From: Opitutaceae bacterium
GTDB taxonomy: Bacteria; Verrucomicrobiota; Verrucomicrobiia; Opitutales; Opitutaceae
Length of the DNA: 64,000 nt
Assembly: GCA_030648295.1 (NCBI GenBank)
Contig: JAUSID010000263.1
Span: 1-64,000, forward strand
Direction of reading: 5' to 3'
Under the pieces are notes generated by a model. That model was not told the DNA's origin. It searched no databases and was given only the letters and a program-made list of their open reading frames with translations. The position numbers and the translations under genes are program-made. Shown here in pieces: positions 54,037 through 62,265 of this stretch (positions are counted from its first letter, which is position 1; each line of letters opens with the position of its first letter).

Positions 54037-55062
54037 ATGATCTTTCGAATTGTTCGCTCGCTGTCGCGAATCCGGAAACGCCGTCGCATCATCACGCCCC
54101 GGCTCACCAGAGGTCCAGCGCTGCTTGGCTGCCTGCTGAGCGCGACCTCCGCGCTGGCAGCGATCGCGAATACGGCAGGCGCCGCGAACACCAAGATGCG
54201 CATGAAGATCAGCGCCGACGCGGTCGAGTTTCTCACGTCCGACGGCGCGCTCGCCGGCCGCTACAACTACACCGACGCCTTCAAGCCCTACGTACATCCG
54301 CTGCAATCGCCGAAAGGCCACTCCGTATCGCTGGTCTCCCCGCATGATCACCAGCATCACAAGGGGCTCATGTATGCCCTGCGCATCCCGGAGCTCAATT
54401 TCTGGGAGGAGCGTTCGACGCTTCCCGGCGAGGCGGTCGGGCGCCAGCGGCACCTCGCGTTTTCCGAGCAGCGCGAATCCGGCGGCGAAGCCGGCTTCAC
54501 CCAGACGCTGTCATGGGAGCCGGCTGGCGGCGGCGAGGCTGTATTCGAGGAAACACGACGCATCTCGTGCCGTCGGGACGGCGCTGCCTTTGTGTGGACA
54601 TGGGACACGACACTCAAATCCCGCCGTGCCACGCGACTGGTCCAGAGCCAGTGGAGCCACAAGAAACCGGACGGCGGAAAAATCAATTATCACGGCCTGG
54701 GGCTCCGGCTGCGCCGCGAATTCGGCGGAGGAACGCGCAACAATGGCCTGCAGCTCGATGATGCACCCATTCGATGGAACAAGGGTTCCGCGCGCTTCGA
54801 CTTCACCACCGCGATGGGCGCCACCCCCGCGCGGGCGACGTTCATCGGTTCCATCGATGGCATCTGGCCCACGCCCCAGGTCGCGGTCACACTCGCGCAA
54901 GGGCAGAGGAATGCGCTTTTCGTCATGGAGGAACCGTTCGCATTCTTCACCCTCGGCCCAAGCAATCTCGCCGAGCGGCCGCTCGCGGCCGGCGAAACCC
55001 TGCGCGAGCACTACACTGTCACCGTCGCCGATGTTGATCTGAAACCCAGGACCGCCCCATGA
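54037..55062 (+). CDS. PmoA-like secreted protein (DUF6807 type)
   Basis: Encodes 341 residues with an exported N-terminus (GPALLGCLLSATSALAAIA). The family pattern is clear: YTDAFKPYVHPLQSPKGHSV, SPHDHQHHKGLMYAL with clustered histidines, and FATPHS-like end strands (EEPFAFFTLGPSNLAERPL). Members are found beside Gfo/Idh genes in Verrucomicrobia and Planctomycetes; no reaction is established, and the name PmoA does not imply methane oxidation. It overlaps the next gene by 4 bases (ATGA), so the two products are translationally coupled. An ATG at 53989 is an alternative start. Confidence 0.82.
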   Translation: MIFRIVRSLSRIRKRRRIITPRLTRGPALLGCLLSATSALAAIANTAGAANTKMRMKISADAVEFLTSDGALAGRYNYTDAFKPYVHPLQSPKGHSVSLVSPHDHQHHKGLMYALRIPELNFWEERSTLPGEAVGRQRHLAFSEQRESGGEAGFTQTLSWEPAGGGEAVFEETRRISCRRDGAAFVWTWDTTLKSRRATRLVQSQWSHKKPDGGKINYHGLGLRLRREFGGGTRNNGLQLDDAPIRWNKGSARFDFTTAMGATPARATFIGSIDGIWPTPQVAVTLAQGQRNALFVMEEPFAFFTLGPSNLAERPLAAGETLREHYTVTVADVDLKPRTAP

Positions 55063-56444
55063 AAACTCCCTCGCGTGGGTCGACGACCCGTCGCCGTTTT
55101 CTCCAGCAATCCGCCACTGCGGCCGTCGCCGCCATGGCGTTTCCCCACCTCATCGCGTCGTCGGCACGCGGCGCGGCCGGTCAGGTCTCGCCCGGCAACA
55201 GAATCACCGTTGGCCTCATTGGCGCCGGCCCCCAGGGCGTCAGCGACATGAAGGGCTTTCTGGCCGATCCCGCCGCGCGGGTCGTGGCGGTATGCGACGT
55301 GAAAGACGATCGACTTGCCCTCGCCCAAAACGCCGTCAACGAGCACTACCAGAACCAGGACTGCGCCAAGTATCACGATTTCCGCGAGTTGATCGCGCGG
55401 AAGGACATCGATGCCGTGATCATCGCTACGCCCGATCACTGGCATGTGGTGGCTGCGCTCGCGGCGGTGCGCACGGGCAAGGATGTCTACGTCGAGAAAC
55501 CGCTCGGGCTGAGCATCGCGGAGACTCAGGCATTGCGGGCGGAATTGAGAAAGCGCCAGCGCGTTTTCCAGTTTGGCACCCAGCAGCGCTCGAGCGCGAA
55601 CTTCCGCCGCGCGTGCGAGCTCGTCCGCAACGGCCGGATCGGCCGCCTCAAGCACATCAACGTCTGGTGCATAGGCAGCGTTCCCGGCGGTTCCACCGCA
55701 CCGGCGCCCGTGCCGCCCGGTCTCGATTACGATTTCTGGCTCGGCCCGGCGCCCGCCAAGCCGTACCGCGAACGCCTCTGCGACGCCGCGGGCGACAGGA
55801 AAACCTGGTGGTTCAACTCCGACTACGCGCTCGGCTTCATCGCCGGCTGGGGCGTGCATCCGATCGACATCGCCTATTGGGGCTGTCCCGAGCTCATGGC
55901 GGGTCCGCTCGAGGTCCAGGGCACCGGCACGATTCCGACGGAAGGTGCGTGCGACACCGCGACCGAATGGGACATCAACTTCAAGAGCAGCGCCGGTGTG
56001 ACGCTCAATTTCCGCGGCCTGCCCATCGCGAATAACAACAACGCGGCGATCGGTCAGCATCATCCCCGGCAAGACAAATACGGCCGCACGCGCGATCACG
56101 GGACGGTGTTCGAGGGCACCGACGGCTGGGTGCTGGTCGATCGCAGTCACATCGCGGCGCATCCGGAGTCATTGTTGAAGGAGAACCCGGACGATTATCG
56201 GGTGAAGCTGCCGCGCAGCGCCTATCACGCGCAGAACTTCCTCGAAAGCATCCGCAGCCGGAAGGCCGCCATCGCGAATATCGACGAGGCGTTTCAATCC
56301 GATGCACTGTGCCACCTCAGTCATCTCGCGCTCAAGACCGGCCGGAAGCTGACGTGGGATCCACGCGCCGAACGCTTCGTGCGCGATCCCGCCGCCGACC
56401 GGCTGCTCGCCTGCCGCGCCATGCGGAAGCCCTGGACGCTGTAG
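55059..56444 (+). CDS. Gfo/Idh/MocA oxidoreductase, Tat-exported (2)
   Basis: Encodes 461 residues. Tat signal TTRRRFLQQSATAAVAAMAF; Rossmann fold ITVGLIGAGPQGVSDM; VEKPLGLSIAETQAL supplies the EKP motif; TPDHWHVVAALAA, WWFNSDYALGFIAGWGVHPIDIAYWG and the C-terminal domain follow. It is coupled to the PmoA-like gene by ATGA overlap. Substrate unknown; the family oxidises sugar hydroxyls with NAD(P). Confidence 0.92.
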   Translation: MKTPSRGSTTRRRFLQQSATAAVAAMAFPHLIASSARGAAGQVSPGNRITVGLIGAGPQGVSDMKGFLADPAARVVAVCDVKDDRLALAQNAVNEHYQNQDCAKYHDFRELIARKDIDAVIIATPDHWHVVAALAAVRTGKDVYVEKPLGLSIAETQALRAELRKRQRVFQFGTQQRSSANFRRACELVRNGRIGRLKHINVWCIGSVPGGSTAPAPVPPGLDYDFWLGPAPAKPYRERLCDAAGDRKTWWFNSDYALGFIAGWGVHPIDIAYWGCPELMAGPLEVQGTGTIPTEGACDTATEWDINFKSSAGVTLNFRGLPIANNNNAAIGQHHPRQDKYGRTRDHGTVFEGTDGWVLVDRSHIAAHPESLLKENPDDYRVKLPRSAYHAQNFLESIRSRKAAIANIDEAFQSDALCHLSHLALKTGRKLTWDPRAERFVRDPAADRLLACRAMRKPWTL

Positions 56445-56479
56445 TCCAAGCCGTGTTTTCAAACTTCGTTGCAGAAACT

Positions 56480-56544
56480 CGGTGTAGCGGAACGCGTGAG
56501 CGTTTCGTCGGCTTGGCGAAAGCCTCACGGCTTCCGCTACACCG
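56480..56544. repeat. Palindrome, CGGTGTAGCGGAA arms
   Basis: CGGTGTAGCGGAA (56480-56492) is exactly inverted at 56532-56544, with inner CGTGAG and CTCACG pairs. Confidence 0.75.
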
Positions 56545-56645
56545 GCCTCCAGGTTTGAAGACACGCCCTAAGAACTTCCCGTGGAGTGTCGCCGCCGATT
56601 ATCGCGCCGCCCGCGGCAGCCAATGAAAACTCCAGCGGCGAGGCC

Positions 56646-56744
56646 TTCCCTGGGAGCGCGGGCGTCTCGCCCGCATTGTATAATTGCGGGCGGGACCCTC
56701 CGTCGCGAGGCTATGGCGGGCGGGACGCCCGCGCTCCCAGGGAA
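56646..56744. repeat. Palindrome with perfect 21-bp arms (CTGGGAGCGCGGGCG)
   Basis: TTCCCTGGGAGCGCGGGCGT plus C (56646-56666) is perfectly inverted at 56724-56744. An inner CGCCCGCA/TGCGGGCG pair surrounds TTGTATAAT. Part of the right arm is duplicated in the EamA gene at 24889. Confidence 0.85.
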
Positions 56745-56779
56745 AGCGTCGAATGCATTTCTTAGCTTAGAATAACTCC

Positions 56780-57229
56780 ATGAACCAGTCTCGCGCCGAA
56801 TCCCTCCTCCGGTTTGTTCTTCGCGCCATCGGCGGTGTGTCGCTGCTGGCGTTGGTCGCCGTCGTGATGCCGTATTCGTGGATGGATGCCACGCATCGCT
56901 GGCTCGGGCTGGGGAAGCTGCCCTCGGAGCCGATCGTCGGATATCTCGCGCGGTCGCTCTCGGCTTTCTACGCGCTGTTAGGCGGACTCTTCTGGATGCT
57001 CTCCTTTGATCTCCCGCGCCACCGCCCTACGGTGTGTTTTCTCGGCGTCGCGACGATCGGGTTCGGCGCGATTCTCACCGGCATCGATTGGGCCGAGGGA
57101 CTCCCCCGCTATTGGAAGGTGTGGGAAGGACCGTGGGTGATGTTCATGGGCGCCGCCATCGCGTGGCTGGCGTTTCGAATCAAGCCGCGCGGAAACGAAG
57201 CTGGTGGACCGTCCGCGGATCGATCCTAG
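56780..57229 (+). CDS. Small membrane protein, unknown function
   Basis: Encodes 149 residues with four hydrophobic segments: FVLRAIGGVSLLALVAVVM, LSAFYALLGGLFWML, TVCFLGVATIGFGAILTGI and GPWVMFMGAAIAWLAF. The motif WMDATHRWLGLGKLPSEPIVGYLARSL lies between the first two. No family name can be given with confidence. It is flanked by repeats on both sides and shares strand with ThuA. Confidence 0.75.
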   Translation: MNQSRAESLLRFVLRAIGGVSLLALVAVVMPYSWMDATHRWLGLGKLPSEPIVGYLARSLSAFYALLGGLFWMLSFDLPRHRPTVCFLGVATIGFGAILTGIDWAEGLPRYWKVWEGPWVMFMGAAIAWLAFRIKPRGNEAGGPSADRS

Positions 57230-57246
57230 CCTCTCCCGGTCGGCCA

Positions 57247-57305
57247 ACCACGGATCTCACGGATCGCGCCGATCAGGGTTCGCTCCGATCCATGTGATCC
57301 GTGGT
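57247..57305. repeat. Inverted repeat ACCACGGATC with inner GGATC copies
   Basis: ACCACGGATC (57247-57256) is inverted at 57296-57305, with further CACGGATC and GATCCATG copies between. This is a short version of the facing-arm arrays, between two plus-strand genes. Confidence 0.7.
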
Positions 57306-57387
57306 CAGATTCACGGTTCGATTCGCGCCACACTTTTTCCGCGCCAACCGCGCCCTCCCCTGTATGCTTCGCCAACCGCTTCTCCCC

Positions 57388-58317
57388 ATGAAATTCCGCC
57401 GTGCGCTCTTCTGGTTCTCGTTCGCACTCGCCAGCCTCTCCCTTGGCGCCGCACCGACAACGGCGCCCGCTCGCGTTCTTATCATTGTTGGGCCGAGCAA
57501 TCATCCGCCCGGATCGCACGAAGTTGCGGCCAGCGGCCGGCTGCTGAAGCACTGCGTGGAGCACATGGACAACCTGCCCGGGGTTCAGGTGGATCTGGTC
57601 AACGAATGGCCGGTCGACAGATCCCGGCGCGACCGCGCTGCCACCGTCATCCTCCTCGGCGACACGTTTCCGGCGATGCGGCTGCCCAACGCGCAGCGCA
57701 ACCTCGCCGACCTCGCGGAGATGATGGCCCGCGGCTGCGGCATCGTGTGCGTACATTATTCGACCGGGCTGCGCGCGGAAGATGTCGCCGGGGACGGCGA
57801 GCATCCGCTCCTCCACTGGACCGGCGGCTACTTTGCCACCCGCTGCAAACACCACCAGTCGGTCGCGAAGATTTTTCCCTCGGTGACGATTTCGCCCGCC
57901 GCGGCCAACCATCCGGTTTCACGCGGCTGGCGCGAGTTCACCGTCAGCGAGGAGCCTTACTATAACAATTATTTCGGCCGCGACGGCAACCGGCTCGCGC
58001 CCGGCGTAACCGCGCTCGCGACCTCGATGCTGCCGCCCGAATCGCCGAAGCGTGAAATCGTGGCGTGGTCGATCGAGCGCCCCGATGGCGGCCGCGGTTT
58101 CGGCATCGTCATGCCGCATTTCTATCGCAACTGGAAAAACGAGGACCTGCGGCGGTTCATCCTCAATGGCGTCGCGTGGACCGCGAAGCTCGAGGTGCCG
58201 GCCACCGGCGTGCGAACGACGCTGCCGGATCTCGCCACGTTCGCGCCCGAGTCGATCGAGCCGAAGCCGCGCGAGACAAAGGCGAAGGCGAGCGCGGCGC
58301 AGCCGAAGCGGAAGTGA
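57388..58317 (+). CDS. ThuA-like domain protein, exported
   Basis: Encodes 309 residues with a signal peptide (FRRALFWFSFALASLSLGAA). The class I glutamine-amidotransferase-like ThuA fold is indicated by RVLIIVGPSNHPPGSHEV, RAATVILLGDTFPAMRL, GCGIVCVHYSTG and WSIERPDGGRGFGIVMPHFYRNW. ThuA proteins are tied to disaccharide (trehalose) use in rhizobia; in this phylum they sit beside Gfo/Idh genes, as here. The catalytic role is not established. An ATG at 57301 is possible but would place the signal peptide internally. Confidence 0.85.
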   Translation: MKFRRALFWFSFALASLSLGAAPTTAPARVLIIVGPSNHPPGSHEVAASGRLLKHCVEHMDNLPGVQVDLVNEWPVDRSRRDRAATVILLGDTFPAMRLPNAQRNLADLAEMMARGCGIVCVHYSTGLRAEDVAGDGEHPLLHWTGGYFATRCKHHQSVAKIFPSVTISPAAANHPVSRGWREFTVSEEPYYNNYFGRDGNRLAPGVTALATSMLPPESPKREIVAWSIERPDGGRGFGIVMPHFYRNWKNEDLRRFILNGVAWTAKLEVPATGVRTTLPDLATFAPESIEPKPRETKAKASAAQPKRK

Positions 58318-58746
58318 GCGGCTGCGCCGCCGGGGAGAAGGGAGAAAGGAGCAGGGAGCAGGAACAAACCGGCGAATTGCCGCTCAGGATCGCGAGCTGG
58401 CCGAAGCGGAGCCGCCGAATCGCACCCGCTAACCCGGACATTTCACAGGCTGAATGAAAAGAACTTTTTTGGTCACAGAGCGCACAGAGCTCCGACACAG
58501 TGTTCACAGAGGAAAACCCTTCAATCCAATTTGGTATGCCTGCCCATTCGCATCAGGCGCGTCCAAACACCTTGTGGCCTCCTGCTGTCTCTGTGTCCGA
58601 GCTCTGTGTCCTCTGTGACCCAGGCCTTGGTTCGTCTGGCTATGAAATAACCAGGCTAACTGCCGTCTGCCCTCTGTCGTCAGTCGTCTGAGTTCTGTCC
58701 GCGCTCGCCGAAACCCGCCCGGCGTGACAGCGTCACCGTTGTCTCA
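58318..58746. other. Intergenic region with a long paired-arm array
   Basis: No gene in 429 bases. The facing-arm array (58471-58620) fills the middle. From 58660 to 58700 CCGTCTGCCCTCTGTCGTCAG and similar drifting CTGTCGTC units continue towards the next start. Confidence 0.6.
58471..58620. repeat. Paired-arm short tandem repeat array (CACAGAG unit)
   Basis: GGTCACAGAGCGCACAGAGC (58471-58490) continues with GACACAGTGTTCACAGAGG. The right arm CTCTGTGTCCGAGCTCTGTG and TCCTCTGTGACC ends at 58620. The outermost 10 bases, GGTCACAGAG and CTCTGTGACC, are exact reverse complements. The loop is about 65 bases. Confidence 0.88.
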
Positions 58747-60111
58747 ATGATGAAAACCTCCGCGTCCGCCAAAATCCCCCTCACGCGTCGAGCCTTCCTG
58801 CGTGCGAGCACCAGCGCCGCCGCCGCGTTCACCATCCTGCCGGGCCGGATGCGCGGCGGAGTCCGGCAGCTATCGGCGAACGACAAGCTCAACATCGCCG
58901 GCATCGGCATCGGCGCGCAGGGCTCGGCGAACATTGCGACGCTCGCCTCGGAAAACATCGTCGCGCTCTGCGACGTCGACCACGGCTACACCGCCCGCAC
59001 GATCGCAAAATATCCCGACGCAAAATTGTACGTCGATTATCGCAAGATGCTGGAGAAGCAAAAGGACATCGACGCCGTCGTGGTCGCCACTCCCGATCAC
59101 ACCCACGCGGTGATCACGCTCGCCGCGATGCAGGCGGGCAAACACGTGTATTGCCAGAAGCCGCTGTGCCATGACGTGCACGAGGCGCGCACCCTCACGC
59201 AGGCGGCGCGCGAATCGAAGGTCTGCACCCAGATGGGCATCCAGGGCCACAGCGGCGAGGGGCTGCGGTTGATCACCGAATGGATCGCCGACGGCGCCAT
59301 CGGCGAGGTGCGCGAGGTCGACGCGTATTGCAGCCTGACGTATTACCCGTGGGGCCACGCCAGCTGGAGTTCGAAATGGGGTCGCCGTCCGGCGGATACA
59401 CCGCCGCTGCCGGACAAGTTGAACTGGGACTTGTGGCTCGGACCGGCGCCGGAACGGGCCTATCATCCGGCGTATCACCCGCGCGTCTGGCGCTGCTGGT
59501 GGGATTTTGGCAACGGCATGATGGGCGATCGCGGCGCCCACACGCTCGATTCCGCCGTCACGGCGCTGAAGCTTGGCCCGCCGACGAGCATCGAAGCAAC
59601 GTCCTCGGATCTGAATCCCGACACGCATCCGATTTCATCGGTCATCACGTTTCGGTTTCCGGCGCGCGGCAACCTGCCGCCGGTGAAGCTGACGTGGTAT
59701 GAGGGCACGCGCGCTCCGCGGCCGGTCGAGCTCGAGGACGGCCGGCGGATGCCGGAGCAGGGCGGAATTATTTTCAAGGGCAGCAAGGGCTGCCTCATGG
59801 CCGGCGTATATGGCGAGGGGGCGCGGTTGATTCCCGAGTCGAAGATGCAGGGCTACAACCGTCCGGAAAAATCGATGCCGCGCGTCGTCGGCACGCACGA
59901 AAAGGAGTGGGTCGATGCGGCCAAGGCCGGTCGCAAGGCAAACGCGGGTTTCGAATATTCCGGTCCGCTCACCGAAATCTGCCTGCTGGGCAACGTGGCC
60001 AAGCGCGTCGATGCGCGGATCGAGTGGGACGCCGCGAATCTCGCGATCACCAACCTGCCCGAGGCGAATCAATATATCCGACCCGAATATCGGAATGGCT
60101 GGACGATCTGA
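58747..60111 (+). CDS. Gfo/Idh/MocA oxidoreductase, Tat-exported (3)
   Basis: Encodes 454 residues. Tat signal LTRRAFLRASTSAAAAFTIL; Rossmann fold LNIAGIGIGAQGSANI; CQKPLCHDVHEARTL has QKP in place of the more usual EKP; TPDHTHAVITLAAMQ and CWWDFGNGMMGDRGAHTLDSAV follow. It is closer in layout to the glycoside-processing Gfo/Idh group with AEMGDRG-like motifs than the two other copies. Substrate unknown. Confidence 0.92.
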   Translation: MMKTSASAKIPLTRRAFLRASTSAAAAFTILPGRMRGGVRQLSANDKLNIAGIGIGAQGSANIATLASENIVALCDVDHGYTARTIAKYPDAKLYVDYRKMLEKQKDIDAVVVATPDHTHAVITLAAMQAGKHVYCQKPLCHDVHEARTLTQAARESKVCTQMGIQGHSGEGLRLITEWIADGAIGEVREVDAYCSLTYYPWGHASWSSKWGRRPADTPPLPDKLNWDLWLGPAPERAYHPAYHPRVWRCWWDFGNGMMGDRGAHTLDSAVTALKLGPPTSIEATSSDLNPDTHPISSVITFRFPARGNLPPVKLTWYEGTRAPRPVELEDGRRMPEQGGIIFKGSKGCLMAGVYGEGARLIPESKMQGYNRPEKSMPRVVGTHEKEWVDAAKAGRKANAGFEYSGPLTEICLLGNVAKRVDARIEWDAANLAITNLPEANQYIRPEYRNGWTI

Positions 60112-60256
60112 GTCGCGGCCGCCGCGACGTGGCGGCGGTTTCGCATTTCGGGTTTCGCATCTTGCCCCGTCTGCCGTCTGGCTTCTGCATTTCGGACTCG
60201 GTTGTCTCGCGTTCTCGCGTTCTTCGATGTCTCCCCCATCTTCGTCGTCTTGGCCC

Positions 60257-60317
60257 CTCTGACCTCTGACGTCTGACCTCTGACGTCTGACCTCTGACGT
60301 CTGGCCTCTGGCTTCTG
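60257..60317. repeat. One-armed short tandem repeat array (TCTGACC/TCTGACG unit)
   Basis: CTCTGACCTCTGACGTCTGA repeated about eight times with drift, ending TCTGGCCTCTGGCTTCTG, between convergent genes. The unit is shared with 15833-15890 and, inverted, with 61985-62012. Confidence 0.8.
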
Positions 60318-60338
60318 CTTCCGTCCCCCGTCCCCTGC

Positions 60339-60542
60339 TCACGTCCCGCCGCCGAGCAGCCGCGCGGGGAGGAACAGCAGCGCTTTCACGAAAGCGAGCA
60401 GCGCGCTTAACACGACCCCGACGATCCGAAACGGAATCGAGAGCAGCCAGAGCAGCGGCCACAGGACGAGGATGAGCAACGCGAGCGGCCAGCAGAGCAC
60501 GAGCAGGATCGACCAGAGCAGCAGCGTCACGACGAACTTCAT
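60339..60542 (-). CDS. Small membrane protein, 67 residues
   Basis: MKFVVTLLLWSILLVLCWPL followed by ALLILVLWPLLWLL and FRIVGVVLSALLAFVKALLF: two or three hydrophobic segments and a short GGGT tail. Such short hydrophobic proteins are common in this lineage, with no known role. The ATG at 60542 starts the hydrophobic part; the same frame is open upstream but reads through repeats. Confidence 0.7.
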   Translation of the reverse strand: MKFVVTLLLWSILLVLCWPLALLILVLWPLLWLLSIPFRIVGVVLSALLAFVKALLFLPARLLGGGT

Positions 60543-60625
60543 GTTCAGAGAACACCGCATCGCGTGGAAAGTTACGCTCAAAATTGCTGCCGGCTGACAT
60601 GCCAACGGTGCGCCGACCGTACCCC

Positions 60626-60650
60626 GTAGCAGCCGAGGTGACGAGGCTGG
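60626..60650. repeat. Dispersed palindrome arm, GTAGCAGCCGA family, copy 2
   Basis: GTAGCAGCCGAGGTGACGAG plus GCTGG; compare the two-armed copy at 44467-44537. Confidence 0.7.
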
Positions 60651-60716
60651 TTTTTCGCTCTGAATCGCACTCGTAGCGGCGAGCGCCAGCGAGCCGACAA
60701 CGACCACCTTCCCCTT

Positions 60717-60800
60717 TGTCATGCTGAGCGTAGCGAAGCATCCAGTAATGCGACCGGTTGTGGGCATAGGGCTGGATTCTTCGCTACGCTCAGAATGACA
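60717..60800. repeat. Dispersed palindrome, TGTCATnCTGAG family, copy 2
   Basis: TGTCATGCTGAGCGTAGCGA at the left and TCGCTACGCTCAGAATGACA at the right, with GCATCC/GGATTC inner parts. Same family as 29327-29412. Confidence 0.82.
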
Positions 60801-61128
60801 CGCAGGGGTGGTGTTGATGAGTTTTCAAACGGTCTGTCACGCCCGTAGCTACACCACGCAAGCCGCCTGGCCGATCCGTAGCTGGGCTACGCACTGGGCC
60901 ACTGAAAGTCGGTTCGCTCCACGCTCGCCGCTACGGTCCAGTCCACTCGCTCACGTTCGTAGTTACGGCCACGGCTGGCGCTCGTCGATAGCGGACAGAC
61001 GAGCGCTGTTTTGGTTGGAACGCGGAGCATGGGCCGGTTATCACATCGGCATCGCCCTGCTCGTTCCCCGGAGTCGAATCATCCGATCAACCTCATCCGC
61101 CGCCACCGGCATTGGTTGTCCCCCATCT

Positions 61129-61965
61129 ATGAGCGCCAACAAAGTTACGTTCGTCGCGCTTGCGCTGCTCGCGGTGATCGCCGCCGCCCTGTATGATCGC
61201 AACCGCACCCGCGAAATCCAGACCACCCTCGATTTGCTCAACAAGGATCGCGAATCGCTCAACCGGCAGGTGAAGAACCTCGCGCGACTCGTATCGGAGG
61301 CGCAGGCGCGCGAATCAACGCGTACTTCCACCGCCAATACGACCCGCGAGTCCGCGGCCGCGGCCGCAGCCGCAGCGGCGGCCATGCCCGCGCCGGTCGA
61401 GGAGCCGCTTCCAACCGGCGTCACGGCGACGGCCCCGGCCGGCTGGAACAAGAACGGCAGCAAGACCGACGCGTATGTCGTCGGGGTCGACCGGCTCAAT
61501 TCGTTTGGCGGCATGCCCAGCGCCTATGTGAAATCGAAAGCCGCGACCGTCGACGGATTCGGCGGAATGATGCAGACGATTTCCTCCGAGGACTTCACCG
61601 GCAAACGCGTGCGGCTCAGCGGCTGGGTCAAGACCGAGGACGCCAACCAGGGCGGCGGTCATCTCTGGCTTCGCGTCGACGGCCAGCAACAGGGAGTCTC
61701 GCTGCAATTCGACAACATGGACAATCGCCCCGTGAAAGGGACGGTCGACTGGCAGGAATGCTCCGTCGTTCTGGATGTGCCACCAGACTCGCGGGCGCTC
61801 GCCTATGGGTTCTTCGTGTCCGGCGGCGGAAAAATGTGGGTGAGCGGCACGAAGATCGAACCGGTCGGCCCCGAGGTCGCATCGACGAACATGATCAAAC
61901 CGCGCGCCGCGCTGCCCAAAACGCCGACGAACCTCGGTTTCGATCCCGATCGGCCGAAGGGGTAG
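61129..61965 (+). CDS. Membrane-anchored coiled-coil protein with C-terminal jelly-roll domain
   Basis: Encodes 278 residues. One membrane segment (VTFVALALLAVIAAALY, 6-22), a coiled coil (EIQTTLDLLNKDRESLNRQVKNLARLVSEAQ, about 28-60), an Ala-rich linker with a run of ten alanines near 80, then a beta-sandwich (about 105-255) with FTGKRVRLSGWVKTEDANQ, LWLRVDGQ, VKGTVDWQECSVVLDVP and GGGKMWVSG. The last part matches a jelly-roll module seen in many secreted or regulator proteins; ligand unknown. The ATG at 61129 gives a natural anchor at the N-terminus. Confidence 0.8.
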   Translation: MSANKVTFVALALLAVIAAALYDRNRTREIQTTLDLLNKDRESLNRQVKNLARLVSEAQARESTRTSTANTTRESAAAAAAAAAAMPAPVEEPLPTGVTATAPAGWNKNGSKTDAYVVGVDRLNSFGGMPSAYVKSKAATVDGFGGMMQTISSEDFTGKRVRLSGWVKTEDANQGGGHLWLRVDGQQQGVSLQFDNMDNRPVKGTVDWQECSVVLDVPPDSRALAYGFFVSGGGKMWVSGTKIEPVGPEVASTNMIKPRAALPKTPTNLGFDPDRPKG

Positions 61966-61984
61966 CGCGGCTACGCCGCGAAAT

Positions 61985-62265
61985 CAGACGTCAGAAGTCA
62001 GAGGTCAGCGACAAGAGCCGGAGGGCTGATGGCATACGCGGGATGCTTTCTCCCGCGTTGTGCGTGCACGTGAAAGCACCAGCAACCGGACCAACATACC
62101 TTTTACCGCAGCCCTTTGCCCGTCCCGCTTTTCGCATCCCGTATCCCGTATCTCGTATCTCACATCCGGCTCACGCGAAGGCGCGAAGCCATCTCCGGTC
62201 ACTCGTCACCTGTCACTCGTCACTTGTCACTCGTCACTTGTCCCCTGTCTCCTGTCCCCTGACTT
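61985..62265. repeat. Mixed short tandem repeat region between convergent genes
   Basis: From left: CAGACGTCAGAAGTCAGAGG (61985-62004), a hairpin CGCGGGA/TCCCGCG at 62037-62057, CATCCCGTATCCCGTATCTC (62131-62165) and then GTCACTCGTCACTTGTCAC repeats (62197-62247) passing into TGTCCCCTGTCTCC. Three repeat units used at other sites in the window occur here together. It ends at the stop of the minus-strand gene. Confidence 0.8.

Larger units (their letters stand above)
56445..56779. other. Intergenic region with two large palindromes
   Basis: No gene in 335 bases. It holds the GGTGTAGCGGAA palindrome at 56480-56544 and the 21-bp-armed palindrome at 56646-56744. Confidence 0.6.
60543..61128. other. 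Repeat-rich intergenic region
   Basis: No gene in 586 bases. One arm of the GTAGCAGCCGA repeat (60626-60650), the second TGTCATnCTGAG palindrome (60717-60800) and several GTAGC/GCTAC fragments (60845-60975) are present. An open frame crosses all of these into the next gene but is not protein-like. Confidence 0.6.

Noticed and set aside
54037-55062. Particulate methane mono-oxygenase subunit
   Set aside because: The family name PmoA-like is historical; the sequence is a soluble exported beta-protein beside a Gfo/Idh gene, not a membrane copper subunit.
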